Shown piece after piece: positions 17,157 to 26,585 of a stretch of 64,000 nt of DNA; positions within the stretch are counted from its first letter, which is position 1, and every line of letters begins with the position of its first letter. Origin of the DNA: an uncultured Duncaniella sp. GTDB lineage: Bacteria; Bacteroidota; Bacteroidia; Bacteroidales; Muribaculaceae. The notes below the pieces were generated by a model, which searched no databases, was not told the origin of the DNA, and was given only the letters and a program-made list of their open reading frames with translations. The stretch lies in the NCBI GenBank assembly GCA_958352885.1, contig CATWQI010000003.1, positions 186,001 to 250,000 of the forward strand. The letters are read 5' to 3'. The position numbers and the translations under genes were made by a program.

Positions 17157-18227
17157 TTAGGTTAGTATGCTGCTATACAGGTCGATATATTGTTTAGCTG
17201 TGGATTCGACGGAGAAACCGGAAGCTCTGTCGAGCCCGGATTTGATTAGCGATGCCCTGAGCTCGTGGTCGGTGATTACCCGCTCTATGGCACCGGCAAG
17301 AGCCTTTTCATCGGCAGGAGGGACGAGGATTCCGGCGGAGGAGACAAGTTCAGTTACGCCTGCTACATCTGACGCAATCAGCGGTGTGCCTGACGCCATG
17401 GCCTCTAAGGCTGAAAGAGGCAACCCTTCGTGATGTGTGGATAGAAGAGCGCAATCGGCTGACTTGAATATGCCTGCCACGTCGGTGACATTTCCAAGGA
17501 AATGGACTCTATGGCTTAGATGTAATGACTCGGCAAACTCCTTGACAGAATCTATCAGTACACCATCACCTGCGAAGTAAAGGTGGTGGTCTTCAGGAAG
17601 CAGCGCAAGGGCTTTGACGGCGGTTATGTGGTCCTTTTGCGGTCTGAAAGCCGCAACCATTGCGATGGCTCGATGTGAGGGGGTGAAGGTCGGACTTGCC
17701 GATGAACAGGCGGAGAGATTTATACCATTCGGAATAGTTGTAATTTTAGACTTATATTCACCAAATGTGCCGATAAGTTCTTTTTCTGTTTCAATGCTGC
17801 ACGAAATTATTTTCTCGTAGCAGCCGTACATAAAATGGTCAATGCCACGATACCAGTTCCATTTCCTGCGGCGGTTTGATGTGTTGTGCTCGGTTGTCAC
17901 CAGGTGGGTCTTACGGGCATTCAGCCGATTGGCTATTGCGGTGAAGAGTTGACACGAACTGTTGTGGGTATGAACTATATCAAAGCCACTGATAAGATTT
18001 CTGAGTTTTAATATGTGGAGCGGATTGTACATTGACCGGTACCCGCTACCCAATTTGTGGATTCTTATCCCTTCCGATTCCAGATTGGAGAGAAACGCGG
18101 ATGGTGTGGAATCAAACAGAGCCAGCTCCACCTCTATCCCCCCGTTACGGAAGTGAGGAAGTAGCTCTGAAACCAGCCTTTCAGCCCCCCCTATGCGTAA
18201 AGATGTGATAATGTGGAGTATACGCAT
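17157..18227 (-). CDS. Family 4 glycosyltransferase
   Basis: 356 residues, GT-B. The N-terminus RILHIITSLRIGGAERLVSEL is typical of family 4 enzymes, as is the donor-side motif STHHEGLPLSALEAMASGTPLI (Glu-x7-Glu). A VAAFRPQKDHITAVKALALL stretch marks the beginning of the second domain. Likely adds one sugar of the repeat unit at the cytoplasmic membrane face. It begins 9 bp after the family 2 enzyme stops, within one transcript. Confidence 0.88.
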   Translation of the reverse strand: MRILHIITSLRIGGAERLVSELLPHFRNGGIEVELALFDSTPSAFLSNLESEGIRIHKLGSGYRSMYNPLHILKLRNLISGFDIVHTHNSSCQLFTAIANRLNARKTHLVTTEHNTSNRRRKWNWYRGIDHFMYGCYEKIISCSIETEKELIGTFGEYKSKITTIPNGINLSACSSASPTFTPSHRAIAMVAAFRPQKDHITAVKALALLPEDHHLYFAGDGVLIDSVKEFAESLHLSHRVHFLGNVTDVAGIFKSADCALLSTHHEGLPLSALEAMASGTPLIASDVAGVTELVSSAGILVPPADEKALAGAIERVITDHELRASLIKSGLDRASGFSVESTAKQYIDLYSSILT

Positions 18228-18236
18228 CGGCTAAAT

Positions 18237-19283
18237 TCAGTTGAATAGAATACTTATGAACTGTTTTAACCGCAATTTCAACTTATTCTTGCGGGCTCGA
18301 GATAATCCGATACCTAACAATGTATCAGCATCAGAATTCCTGATCGCTGTTAAGTCCGGCTCGTTTAATAATCTTTTGAAACCACTATTGTCAAATTGTA
18401 ATATATCAGAGAATAAGTCAGACTCTAATTGCTCGCTAATCCATCCTAAAATATCGTGTTTAGACTTTGTTCTGTGTAATATCATCATTTCAATTTGAGA
18501 CAGAAAAACATTTTTCAGCTCAATTTTCAGATAGTCAGTAGCTTCAGGGTGAGGATATGTATCCAGGAATTTGCGACGGAATCTGTACAATTCAACCAGA
18601 TTTGGATAGAAATAGGGGTTGTATTTAGTAGTCATTCCACCCCATCGGTAATTATATCCAACATCAGGAATTATAAAGATACTTTTAAGATGTGGGAAAA
18701 GTCTGAGATTAAATGCATGGTCTTCGCACATATTTAATCCCATAGGAGATATGTCTGCCTTTAGAAGAGTTGATTTCCGATATAATTTCCCCCACATATA
18801 TGTGTTAAGCAGGGATTTGCCAAAAAATGACAAATAATAATTATTATGTAAATCAGGTTGATTAATCAGACCGGATATCTTTGAGGTGCTTACCTTTTTG
18901 ATTAAACCAAAATTATCTAATACATGATTGCTTGCAAATTCGACGTAATCGACATTTGTTTCATTCGCAATTTCAACACAAATCTTGATTATATCGCTAT
19001 TGCATAACCAGTCATCGGAATCAACGAATATAACATATTCTCCATTAGCTTTAAAAAGAGCGTCATACCGCGTCTTTTCAACTCCTTCATTTTGTTGATT
19101 GGAAAAATAGCGGATTCTCGGGTCTTTTGCCACAAATTGGTTGATTATATTCCGGCTATGGTCTGAAGAACAATCATCAATTATGATTATTTCAATATCG
19201 TTAAAGCTTTGGCTAATGCATGATTCAATACATTGCCGAATGTGCTTCTGTTGGTTATAGACCGGAATAATAATTGAAACCAT
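18237..19283 (-). CDS. Family 2 glycosyltransferase
   Basis: 348 residues, GT-A fold. N-terminal domain: VSIIIPVYNQQKHIRQCIES, IIIDDCSSD (nucleotide contact) and YVIFVDSDDWL (DXD-type metal site). The C-terminal third is variable and presumably contacts the acceptor. The start overlaps the stop of the upstream glycosyltransferase (TAATG arrangement at 19281-19285). Clearly lower GC and more AT-rich codons than the genes on either side are visible by eye, which may point to separate acquisition. Sugar specificity unknown. Confidence 0.85.
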   Translation of the reverse strand: MVSIIIPVYNQQKHIRQCIESCISQSFNDIEIIIIDDCSSDHSRNIINQFVAKDPRIRYFSNQQNEGVEKTRYDALFKANGEYVIFVDSDDWLCNSDIIKICVEIANETNVDYVEFASNHVLDNFGLIKKVSTSKISGLINQPDLHNNYYLSFFGKSLLNTYMWGKLYRKSTLLKADISPMGLNMCEDHAFNLRLFPHLKSIFIIPDVGYNYRWGGMTTKYNPYFYPNLVELYRFRRKFLDTYPHPEATDYLKIELKNVFLSQIEMMILHRTKSKHDILGWISEQLESDLFSDILQFDNSGFKRLLNEPDLTAIRNSDADTLLGIGLSRARKNKLKLRLKQFISILFN

Positions 19284-20257
19284 TATTGTAGGATATATGG
19301 CGGTAAGTTTGTATATTCAGTTGATTTGACGAATTTAAGCCCGTCACGCAGTCCTTTGATATGTGAAGTGAATACGGTCGGGTTCAATAGGTATATCGTA
19401 GTCCCTGCCATTACGAATGTGAGCCAAATAAATTTAAGCATCCCGAAAATGAGTGCTTTACGGCTCCCTTTACGGGTGTTGCCATATGGCTTATAAAGCA
19501 TTCGCCACCAGGTGGTAAACATTGCTTTGGAACGGACATAGAATCTGTCGGGGCTGTTGCGGTAAATGTTACTTGATGATTTAGAGTCGAGATTGCGTAC
19601 AGCGGCATTGAAGCAAACCCCCAGGCAGTATCCGTTGGCATATACCTTGTATGTAATCAGTGCGTCGTCACCATAAGCAAAACCAAGCTTGTCAAGCCAT
19701 AATTCATCGGTCAGCCGAACTGAGTCGATAACTTCTCTGCGCCACATTATGGCGGGACCTGCGCAACTCTGCGACGGATAGGTGGTTGCTTCGGGAGCGA
19801 CCAGATAGTTAAACGAGCCGTTTGCCTTGATACGGAAAGCATGGTCCGTGGAGCGTGATGGAAACACGAGATTGGTTATGCCTGCAAAAAGCTTGAATGT
19901 GGCACTCATGCCATGTATGTGGAATATGTCGGCTCCAAGTACATCCATGCCGTATGTTTCCATTGATTCAAGCATTGTTTCGGCAAATGTCGGGGATAGT
20001 TCCACGTCATCGTCCAGTGTAAGAATGCAGTCGCTGGTTATTTCGGTGTAAGGAAGTGCACGTTGGGCCATCATTCCCTTTTTTACCCATACATATTCTT
20101 CTTTTCCGATTTGAAATTCTGGGCGTTTGTACCCTTCAGCTATGTATACGATTGTTTTTTCCGGCTGAACAGTCTGGTTGGCAATGGATAATAATTCTCG
20201 CCGGAAGTTCTCACCCCCTGTTCCAAGTGTCCGTATAGCTACTGAATAGGTCAGCAT
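19283..20257 (-). CDS. Family 2 glycosyltransferase
   Basis: 324 residues with the start set at ATG 20257 (MLTYSVAIRTLGTGGENFRR), because the N-terminal extension open to 20398 runs over the upstream gene and does not look like a glycosyltransferase start. ATG and the upstream TGA overlap region (ATGCTGA) indicates translational coupling. The catalytic region has SDCILTLDDDVELSP (DDD metal site) and a WLDKLGFAYGDDALITYKVY acceptor-side motif with the expected ED-type acid residues. A C-terminal hydrophobic segment (FIWLTFVMAGTTIYLL) may anchor the protein to the membrane. Confidence 0.8.
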   Translation of the reverse strand: MLTYSVAIRTLGTGGENFRRELLSIANQTVQPEKTIVYIAEGYKRPEFQIGKEEYVWVKKGMMAQRALPYTEITSDCILTLDDDVELSPTFAETMLESMETYGMDVLGADIFHIHGMSATFKLFAGITNLVFPSRSTDHAFRIKANGSFNYLVAPEATTYPSQSCAGPAIMWRREVIDSVRLTDELWLDKLGFAYGDDALITYKVYANGYCLGVCFNAAVRNLDSKSSSNIYRNSPDRFYVRSKAMFTTWWRMLYKPYGNTRKGSRKALIFGMLKFIWLTFVMAGTTIYLLNPTVFTSHIKGLRDGLKFVKSTEYTNLPPYILQ

Positions 20258-21147
20258 TTCGAGGCTTTGCGACGTATATAGGATGCGAGCAGAATCCCGA
20301 CCGGATATACTGCGGCGGTAAGGAAGGGGAGCGGGGAGGAGGATACGCAGTTCGGTATTTTGCCGAGACGGCAACTCGCCACATAATGGATGGCACACCG
20401 GATTTTGTTGCGTAACGTGTTGCGCTTGAGGGTCATTTCGAGAATGCGTAATTTGGCAAAACTCCTCGGCGAGTCAATATATTGTCGGAATATCCCCTCT
20501 GACATGCTGTCGATACCGGTCTGGTAATCAACGAAACATAAATTCTTGTTTATCACCAGCAAAGGTAAACTATCGCCGGCTTTCAACAGAGAATATACCG
20601 GATTGAAATTCTTTTCACAGGGGAATCCGGTTTGAGGCGAGACCTGTTTCATCAGGTCGGTTCTCAGCACAGGCTTGGTGTCGCCCCGGTGTATATTCTT
20701 CAGATATAGGTCTATGAAGTAGCATTCCTTCAGGTTGTCAGGGAAATATCCTCCAATCGGCAGCATCGAGTCGGCGGAGAAGTCAAGACCTATCAATCCG
20801 AGGTATTTTCCGTTATTTCGTCCGCGCCATTCGGCGATTATGATTTCCACAGCATCCTCAGGCATGAAGTCATCGCTGTCGACACATACGCTGAGTTCGG
20901 TGTCTATGTTGGCGTATGCGGTATTGTATGCGGTATGGAGTCCTCCATTCTCCTTATGGATGTACCTGACCGGAATACGGTTTTCCCTGATGAATCCATT
21001 GACAAGCTGCCCGGTGAAGTCGGTGGAGCCGTCGTCAATGACCAGCCATTCGAAGTCGTCGCATGTCTGTGTACACAGACTTTCGTACACACGTCGCAGT
21101 GTGTGTGCGCGGTTGTAGGTAGGGGTGAATACGGTGAGGGTCTTCAT
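20251..21147 (-). CDS. Family 2 glycosyltransferase
   Basis: 298 residues, GT-A. N-terminal TLTVFTPTYNRAHTLRRVYESL, then EWLVIDDGSTD and a DXD region SVCVDSDDFMPEDA. This pattern (TYNRAHTL, LVIDDGSTD, CVDSDD) is typical of Bacteroidetes capsule glycosyltransferases. It ends with a basic segment and a hydrophobic stretch (LPFLTAAVYPVGILLA). It lies 14 bp from the polymerase gene upstream and overlaps the next glycosyltransferase start by a few bases. Confidence 0.87.
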   Translation of the reverse strand: MKTLTVFTPTYNRAHTLRRVYESLCTQTCDDFEWLVIDDGSTDFTGQLVNGFIRENRIPVRYIHKENGGLHTAYNTAYANIDTELSVCVDSDDFMPEDAVEIIIAEWRGRNNGKYLGLIGLDFSADSMLPIGGYFPDNLKECYFIDLYLKNIHRGDTKPVLRTDLMKQVSPQTGFPCEKNFNPVYSLLKAGDSLPLLVINKNLCFVDYQTGIDSMSEGIFRQYIDSPRSFAKLRILEMTLKRNTLRNKIRCAIHYVASCRLGKIPNCVSSSPLPFLTAAVYPVGILLASYIRRKASKC

Positions 21148-21160
21148 GAAATGTGGAGAA

Positions 21161-22264
21161 TTACCAGAAAAATGTCAACATGAATATAGAGAACCCGCAG
21201 TAAGCCAGGAGAATTTGTCCTGCGATTCGGTCCTGATTTTCCCAAGCCCTCATATTGCATAACGGATATACAATCACTATCGGGTAGAGGAACCATGACA
21301 GATATGCGAAGCGGTTGCTGAATGCTGCTCGAATTACGATAATCCAGAAGGAATTGGCAAGAAGATATGTTATAGATATTATATTGAACCAACCGTCACG
21401 TAACCCTTTTTTGACATTGACATACCAAATCATCCATACGGGCATCGCACTGTAAAGTAGGAAGTCCCAACGGAAGCCACGTTGTGAAAACTTATAGTCG
21501 ATATCTGTCAACGTTGTGTAATGTGACATGCGGTCATCAATTCCGATGGTGGAAATGAAACCGGTAAGCTGTTCTCCCCATAGGAGCGAGAGTGCTATTG
21601 AGGCGAGCCAGATGTAAAATGCATGACGTGGTTGCCTGATGACTGTCATTGCCGCGATAACTGCGGCAATCGGCAACATGACGCTCTTGTGTATGCCGAT
21701 AGCCAAAAATGCCAGTACGAAAGCTATGACGCGCTTGTCCTCCATCATGAAAGCCATGGCAAGGAGTAATATATGGCATGCAAGTCCATTGCGGAGTCCG
21801 TTCACACCGAATGTGAAGAACATCAGAGATGAAAACAGGAAAAGCGTGCCCAGATAAGGGCTTGTAGGAACGAACTTCTTGACAGCCCATACGGCGGATA
21901 ACACGTATCCTAATTCCACGATAAGAAAATAGGTGTTGACTGAGAGTCTAAGATTATTACAGCCGACAGTGAGCATGGACCATACCCATTCTCCGCTCCA
22001 ATTGACTTCGGATATGGTGTATTCGTTTAGATTCCGGTATATTCGTGCATAATTGACAGTGTCGCCGAACACGAAGCTTACAGGGCGTAGTCCAATCCAG
22101 ATGGCGAAACAGATGGCTAAAACCATCGGGAATAAGAAATGACCTTTGTTCTCCTCGCCGATTGCCAGGGTGTTGCCGCCGGTTGACATCAGTTTGATGC
22201 CGAATGCCAGAGCAAGCATGGCGACTATGGTGAGATAGATCGGTTCGTAAAGTGATGGGTTCAC
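21161..22264 (-). CDS. EpsG/Wzy-like polysaccharide polymerase
   Basis: 367 residues with about ten membrane segments and a periplasmic loop, as in EpsG-type polymerases. An early conserved stretch reads FAIWIGLRPVSFVFGDTVNYARIYRNL, where Arg and the D-T-x-x-Y motif are typical of EpsG family members. It presumably joins flipped repeat units at the outer face of the inner membrane. The start is GTG at 22264; its first bases overlap the TGA of the upstream gene (GTGA). Only one polymerase-like gene is present in the locus, which fits a Wzx/Wzy pathway. Confidence 0.8.
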   Translation of the reverse strand: MNPSLYEPIYLTIVAMLALAFGIKLMSTGGNTLAIGEENKGHFLFPMVLAICFAIWIGLRPVSFVFGDTVNYARIYRNLNEYTISEVNWSGEWVWSMLTVGCNNLRLSVNTYFLIVELGYVLSAVWAVKKFVPTSPYLGTLFLFSSLMFFTFGVNGLRNGLACHILLLAMAFMMEDKRVIAFVLAFLAIGIHKSVMLPIAAVIAAMTVIRQPRHAFYIWLASIALSLLWGEQLTGFISTIGIDDRMSHYTTLTDIDYKFSQRGFRWDFLLYSAMPVWMIWYVNVKKGLRDGWFNIISITYLLANSFWIIVIRAAFSNRFAYLSWFLYPIVIVYPLCNMRAWENQDRIAGQILLAYCGFSIFMLTFFW

Positions 22265-23028
22265 GGGCGTGTGGTTGTTTTATTATTGCCTGGGATTGCT
22301 TTCAGAAGCATTGCTTTGAGGCGTGACAGGAAGGTAACCCCGAACAGTCGATGAAGTCTGCGCATGACGAATGTGCGTACCGGACCATAATTATCACACC
22401 ATGTTTTAGCGTAATGGTGTATACTGCGGGTGTTGGGGGTTGCGTTCAATACTCCGGTGGCATCGTCCAGCGGGTTGAAGTAGTCATTTGGATAGATGTC
22501 TATTCCGGCGATGTGCTGTCGGGTATTCTCGAGTTTCAGACCGTGCTCAAGGAGCAGGTTGGTGATATGTGTGACTACGGTTCCCGGAAAGGGGATGCCG
22601 TTCTCGTCAGTATAATGCAACTTTGAATAGAGGGTGATAACTTCATGGTAAAAAGGATGCTTTACCGGAGTTGAAATACCTAAACCTGGATTCACCCCTA
22701 TGGCTGCATGGCTTTTTTCAAAGCCCATGAATGCGCCTTTATCAATCAGGTCCTCCATAGGGCGTATGACCTCGACATCAGTGTCGAAGTAGACTCCGCC
22801 ATGATGGTATAATATCAGGAAGCGGGCATAGTCGCTGACGAACGCCCATTTGCCTGCTGAGGCTGCCTCGCGTGTATAAGGTATGGCGTCAATGTCGAAG
22901 TTTGACTCGTTCCATTCTATGATTTCCCATCCGGGAAAATGTTTTTTCCAGGAATCGATGCACCTGACGGCGCTTTTGGGGAGTGGCTTTCCGCCAAACC
23001 AGCAGTAATGTATTTTCCGTGGAATCAT
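22261..23028 (-). CDS. GT32-like capsular glycosyltransferase
   Basis: 255 residues. The start IPRKIHYCWFGGKPLPKSAVRCIDSWKKHFPGWEIIEWNE and the DXD site GGVYFDTDVEV are diagnostic of glycosyltransferase family 32 (the mannosyltransferase OCH1-like or alpha-1,4-GlcNAc/Gal transferase group common in capsule loci). It overlaps both neighbours by 4 bp (ATGA / GTGA arrangements), so translation is coupled. Donor sugar cannot be assigned. Confidence 0.88.
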   Translation of the reverse strand: MIPRKIHYCWFGGKPLPKSAVRCIDSWKKHFPGWEIIEWNESNFDIDAIPYTREAASAGKWAFVSDYARFLILYHHGGVYFDTDVEVIRPMEDLIDKGAFMGFEKSHAAIGVNPGLGISTPVKHPFYHEVITLYSKLHYTDENGIPFPGTVVTHITNLLLEHGLKLENTRQHIAGIDIYPNDYFNPLDDATGVLNATPNTRSIHHYAKTWCDNYGPVRTFVMRRLHRLFGVTFLSRLKAMLLKAIPGNNKTTTRP

Positions 23029-24221
23029 AGTAATGCGTAAATTTTGTCGATTTCCCTACGGTTGCTGTAATCCCTGAGTGCGGTGTTGTGTGACAGCTGT
23101 TCCATGATTTCCTTGTGGAGTATGACATGGGCGATGCGTTGCGAGCATCCGTCATTGTCCGATGGTGCTATTATGCCGTCAATGTTGTTTTCAACCTGCG
23201 ATTTTGCTGTGGGATAGTCGGTGATTATAACAGGTTTCCCAAGCATCTGTGCTTCCCTGACAGTAACAGATTTTCCTTCGTAACGAGAGGGCTGGATGTA
23301 TAAATCACAAGCCTTGATGTATGGGTATGGGTTGCTCTTTTTTCCGAGTATAATCACATGCTCCTCCATTCCGGTCTCTCTGATGCGCTGCCTGATTAGC
23401 CCTTCGTCACCTCCGAACCCTATGATGTGCCACCTCAGGTTCCGCATGCCGGTGATGCTGATTATTCTGCGGCAGATGTCGGGGATGTTGTCGAAGTTCT
23501 TAGGGTAGGTGAATCTGCCTATTGACAGTATGTTGAAATGGGTGGGGGAGATTTCCCCGGGCTTATATGCGTCAGCCCGTTTCCGTATTATTTTTTCCGG
23601 AAGGATATTTTCTATCTCAATGATTCTGTCATGTAGGGATGGAAATATGCGAAGGAAATTTTCAGTCACTGTAGGGGAGATGGAGACTATGTTGTCATAC
23701 CTGCTCCAGACCGGTAGCTCAAGATCCGTGTCGGTGTCGATGCGGGTATAGTCGGTGTGAATCCAGCAGATTTTTCGCTTGGCTGAGACCTTGTCGAGCA
23801 CTACGTTGTGAGGCGTGAGGAATGAGATGGCAAGGTCGTAGTGCCTCCGGCTGATTTTTGGAAGTCCGGGTGTCACGTACTTGCCGACGTATCCGAATAT
23901 GGCATTTCCGTCGGAGGGCTTTTTCTTGCTGATGTACCGCTTGAATCTGATTTTGGATTTCAGCCTTCCGTATACCACTCGGAGGCATCCTCTTCTTAGC
24001 GCCTCAGTCATAGGGGCTTCAATCATCGAGTATTCCTTTATCTGTGGCAGCAGATTGACTTCCGGGGGAATGAATTCCATCAGCTCGCCACGATGGCTGT
24101 ACAGGAACAAGTCCACATCAACCCTGTCAAAGTCAAATGCGTCAAGCAACCCTATGAGGGCAGCCTCGGCTCCTCCGAGCTCAAGATAGTGCATGGCTAT
24201 GAAAATGGAAGGTTTCTGCAT
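23025..24221 (-). CDS. Family 4 glycosyltransferase (paralog of the gene at 25389-26585)
   Basis: 398 residues with the start at ATG 24221 (MQKPSIFIAMHYLELGGAE); the frame is open to 24254, but that extension overlaps the upstream stop. GT-B features: GGAEAALIGLLDAFDF near the start, FNILSIGRFTYPKNFDNIPDI at the second domain, and YIQPSRYEGKSVTVREAQMLGKPV (Glu-x7-Glu). The N-terminal half closely resembles the protein encoded at 25389-26585 (DVDLFLYSHRGELMEF versus DVDLQLFAIWGKLLQF, then PP-x-VN-x-LP in both). Its role is to add one sugar of the repeat unit. Confidence 0.85.
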   Translation of the reverse strand: MQKPSIFIAMHYLELGGAEAALIGLLDAFDFDRVDVDLFLYSHRGELMEFIPPEVNLLPQIKEYSMIEAPMTEALRRGCLRVVYGRLKSKIRFKRYISKKKPSDGNAIFGYVGKYVTPGLPKISRRHYDLAISFLTPHNVVLDKVSAKRKICWIHTDYTRIDTDTDLELPVWSRYDNIVSISPTVTENFLRIFPSLHDRIIEIENILPEKIIRKRADAYKPGEISPTHFNILSIGRFTYPKNFDNIPDICRRIISITGMRNLRWHIIGFGGDEGLIRQRIRETGMEEHVIILGKKSNPYPYIKACDLYIQPSRYEGKSVTVREAQMLGKPVIITDYPTAKSQVENNIDGIIAPSDNDGCSQRIAHVILHKEIMEQLSHNTALRDYSNRREIDKIYALL

Positions 24222-24228
24222 TGTGGAG

Positions 24229-25377
24229 TTATCGGCTGCTGACAAGTTTCTCAAAAATTTCCTTCCAGCGGTTTATAATCTTATCTATAGTGAATTCTTG
24301 TGCCATAATTCTGGCTTCCTTCCCCATGGAGATTCTCAATTCTTCATTTTCGATTAATTGGCAAATACGGTCGGCAAATAAGTCCTCATCACCAGGTGGA
24401 ATTAAAAAACCATTAAGGCCGTCAGTGATAATGTCCTTAGGTCCGGTAGGACAGGCATAACTGACAATAGGTAATCCGCATTCGGCAGCTTCGATTAATA
24501 CTAAGCCAAATCCTTCAAATTTTGATGTCAAGGCAAATATCGAGGCATTTAATAATTTTGAAGGGATATCCATGGTTAATCCTTGCAATGTTATTTTCGA
24601 GCCTAATTGCCGTTGTTCGATAATGTCGCTGAGTAACGTATGTTCATTGCCTTCGCCCCAGATAGAGAGATGCCAGTCAGGGTGCCTGCTGAAAACCTTA
24701 TCACATATTCGGATAAGGGAGCTGAAATCTTTTTCGGATGTCAACCTGCCAATCGAAATTATTTCTTTATTTAACAGTGCGCTTACGTCAGAAGATGCAA
24801 AGGTGCTTGGATTCGGCATGACAATGACTTTAGGATTGTCACCCCAGTTACATTCTTTATCTTCCTGTGTCAGTACGGCAATTAAATCATAATTGGAAAT
24901 ACTAAGACGATAATCAATTAAAGAGCTTATTTTTGCGATGCATTTATTGATTAAAGATTTGTTTTGAGACATTATGTCCCTGTAATTGCTCACAAAATGA
25001 ATCTCTCGTATAGATTTCGCCGAACCTTTTATGGAATTTATGAAATATTTTTCAGACGTGCCGGTGGCGATTATAATGTCGGGCTTAATCTGTTGGAATA
25101 CCTTTTTCATCCGCCGGCGATGCTTAAGTCGCTTGAATATTATCCCCTTGATAAGATGGTAGGTCGATTTCCAGTCATCTTCATAGTAATTGATGTCCAA
25201 ATCAATCAGATGGACTTTTGGTGAAAGGGGGTATGACATATCGCCTGTTTTGTTATCGGAGACTATTAGGTATACATTATAACCGGGGATTTGGGCTAAT
25301 GCGTTAACTTTTTCAATAGTTACACGCTGTATCCCTCCAAGATGCCGATAACTGTCAGTGCAATATACTATATTCAT
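24229..25377 (-). CDS. Family 4 glycosyltransferase
   Basis: 382 residues with the start at ATG 25377 (MNIVYCTDSYRHLGGIQRV). The frame continues upstream to 25806, but that part is the antisense-like shadow of the neighbouring gene and has no glycosyltransferase features. Motifs: GGIQRVTIEKVNAL (acceptor loop), IISIGRLTSEKDFSSLIRI and ALTSKFEGFGLVLIEAAECGLPIV (Glu-x7-Glu). More AT-rich than its two neighbours. Seven bases separate its stop from the start codon of the next gene. Confidence 0.86.
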   Translation of the reverse strand: MNIVYCTDSYRHLGGIQRVTIEKVNALAQIPGYNVYLIVSDNKTGDMSYPLSPKVHLIDLDINYYEDDWKSTYHLIKGIIFKRLKHRRRMKKVFQQIKPDIIIATGTSEKYFINSIKGSAKSIREIHFVSNYRDIMSQNKSLINKCIAKISSLIDYRLSISNYDLIAVLTQEDKECNWGDNPKVIVMPNPSTFASSDVSALLNKEIISIGRLTSEKDFSSLIRICDKVFSRHPDWHLSIWGEGNEHTLLSDIIEQRQLGSKITLQGLTMDIPSKLLNASIFALTSKFEGFGLVLIEAAECGLPIVSYACPTGPKDIITDGLNGFLIPPGDEDLFADRICQLIENEELRISMGKEARIMAQEFTIDKIINRWKEIFEKLVSSR

Positions 25378-25388
25378 GTGTTTTTTAG

Positions 25389-26585
25389 TTATAATTGGTC
25401 GAAAAGCCGGTGGACTTTGTTGATTTCCTCCGGGTTGCCTTTTTTCTCGGATTTCAGATATGAGGTGATTTCGTTGAATAGATTCCTGTCGGACAGGAGC
25501 GAGGTGATTTTGTCGGCGATATCTTCCGGAGAAAATGAGGCTACGATGCCGTTCTTCCCGGGTATGATTTGGTTCTCCACTCCCCGGTAAGGGGTTGTGA
25601 CAACAGGTTTGTCCAGCAGCCGGGCTTCGGCGATTGATATTCCGAACCCTTCGGCGCGTGATGTCTGCACATAAACAGTGGCTGCATTCAGGAAGGGATA
25701 TGGATTGCTGACAGCGCCATGGAGGAACAGAAAGTCGGAAAGTCCGTGGTCGGTGATGAATTCTTCCATCGTTCTGCGGTAGGGTCCGTCGCCAAAGATG
25801 TGCCAAGTGGCATGCGTCCCCCTCTCTTTGAGGGCTTTGGCGGTTTGAAGTGTTATGTCCATACCTTTGTCATTGCAATCAAGGCGCGACAGAGTCACTA
25901 TGACCGGTTTGGTTTGGTCGAAGTCTATTCCAGCGGGGAGCAATGACATCTTCCGGATGATGGAGGGGTTGATAATGTCCCAGATTACTGTCATCCTGTC
26001 TGAGAATTCAGGATAAATATCGGAAAATATTTTATTCGCTCCATCGGATACCGGCACTATGCCATGGAATGCTGAATATATGCGCCGGAGGTAATCCCTG
26101 TATTTGCCCTCGGGGGCATAGCATGCGTTAATCCAGGCAAATTTCCTCTCAGCTGTTACCTTGTCAGACACATACATTGTAGGCGCCCCTTGACCGTACC
26201 CTACGGCTATGTCATATCTCTTTCCGGCTTTCTCAATCTGTGGATTGAGGCATTTCCAGTAAATACAGGAGGTCTCGATAAGGTTGTAACAGTTTCGTCG
26301 TATGAGCCGGCTATATGCATATGCCGGCAAGAGTTTGAAAGGGTTGAGGCATTTCAGCTGTTCTTTCAGAGGCTTGCGCAGAAAGGCAATGTAAGGTATC
26401 TCAGGTAATATGTTTACCTGGGGCGGGACAAATTGCAGCAGTTTTCCCCATATGGCGAACAGTTGGAGGTCAACATCGTATTTTTCGTAATCAAGCATCG
26501 ACAGGAGTGTCACGAGGCTTTTTTCGGCTCCTCCGATAGACAATGAGTCAATTACGAACAATATTTTTTTCTTCTGACGGCTCAT
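25389..26585 (-). CDS. Family 4 glycosyltransferase
   Basis: 398 residues. GT-B features: ILFVIDSLSIGGAEKSLVTL, KPVIVTLSRLDCNDKGMDITL and YVQTSRAEGFGISIAEARLLDKPVV (Glu-x7-Glu). The N-terminal half is similar to the protein encoded at 23025-24221, so the two probably arose by duplication. Its ATG overlaps the TGA of the upstream flippase gene (ATGA at 26582-26585). Confidence 0.87.
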   Translation of the reverse strand: MSRQKKKILFVIDSLSIGGAEKSLVTLLSMLDYEKYDVDLQLFAIWGKLLQFVPPQVNILPEIPYIAFLRKPLKEQLKCLNPFKLLPAYAYSRLIRRNCYNLIETSCIYWKCLNPQIEKAGKRYDIAVGYGQGAPTMYVSDKVTAERKFAWINACYAPEGKYRDYLRRIYSAFHGIVPVSDGANKIFSDIYPEFSDRMTVIWDIINPSIIRKMSLLPAGIDFDQTKPVIVTLSRLDCNDKGMDITLQTAKALKERGTHATWHIFGDGPYRRTMEEFITDHGLSDFLFLHGAVSNPYPFLNAATVYVQTSRAEGFGISIAEARLLDKPVVTTPYRGVENQIIPGKNGIVASFSPEDIADKITSLLSDRNLFNEITSYLKSEKKGNPEEINKVHRLFDQL

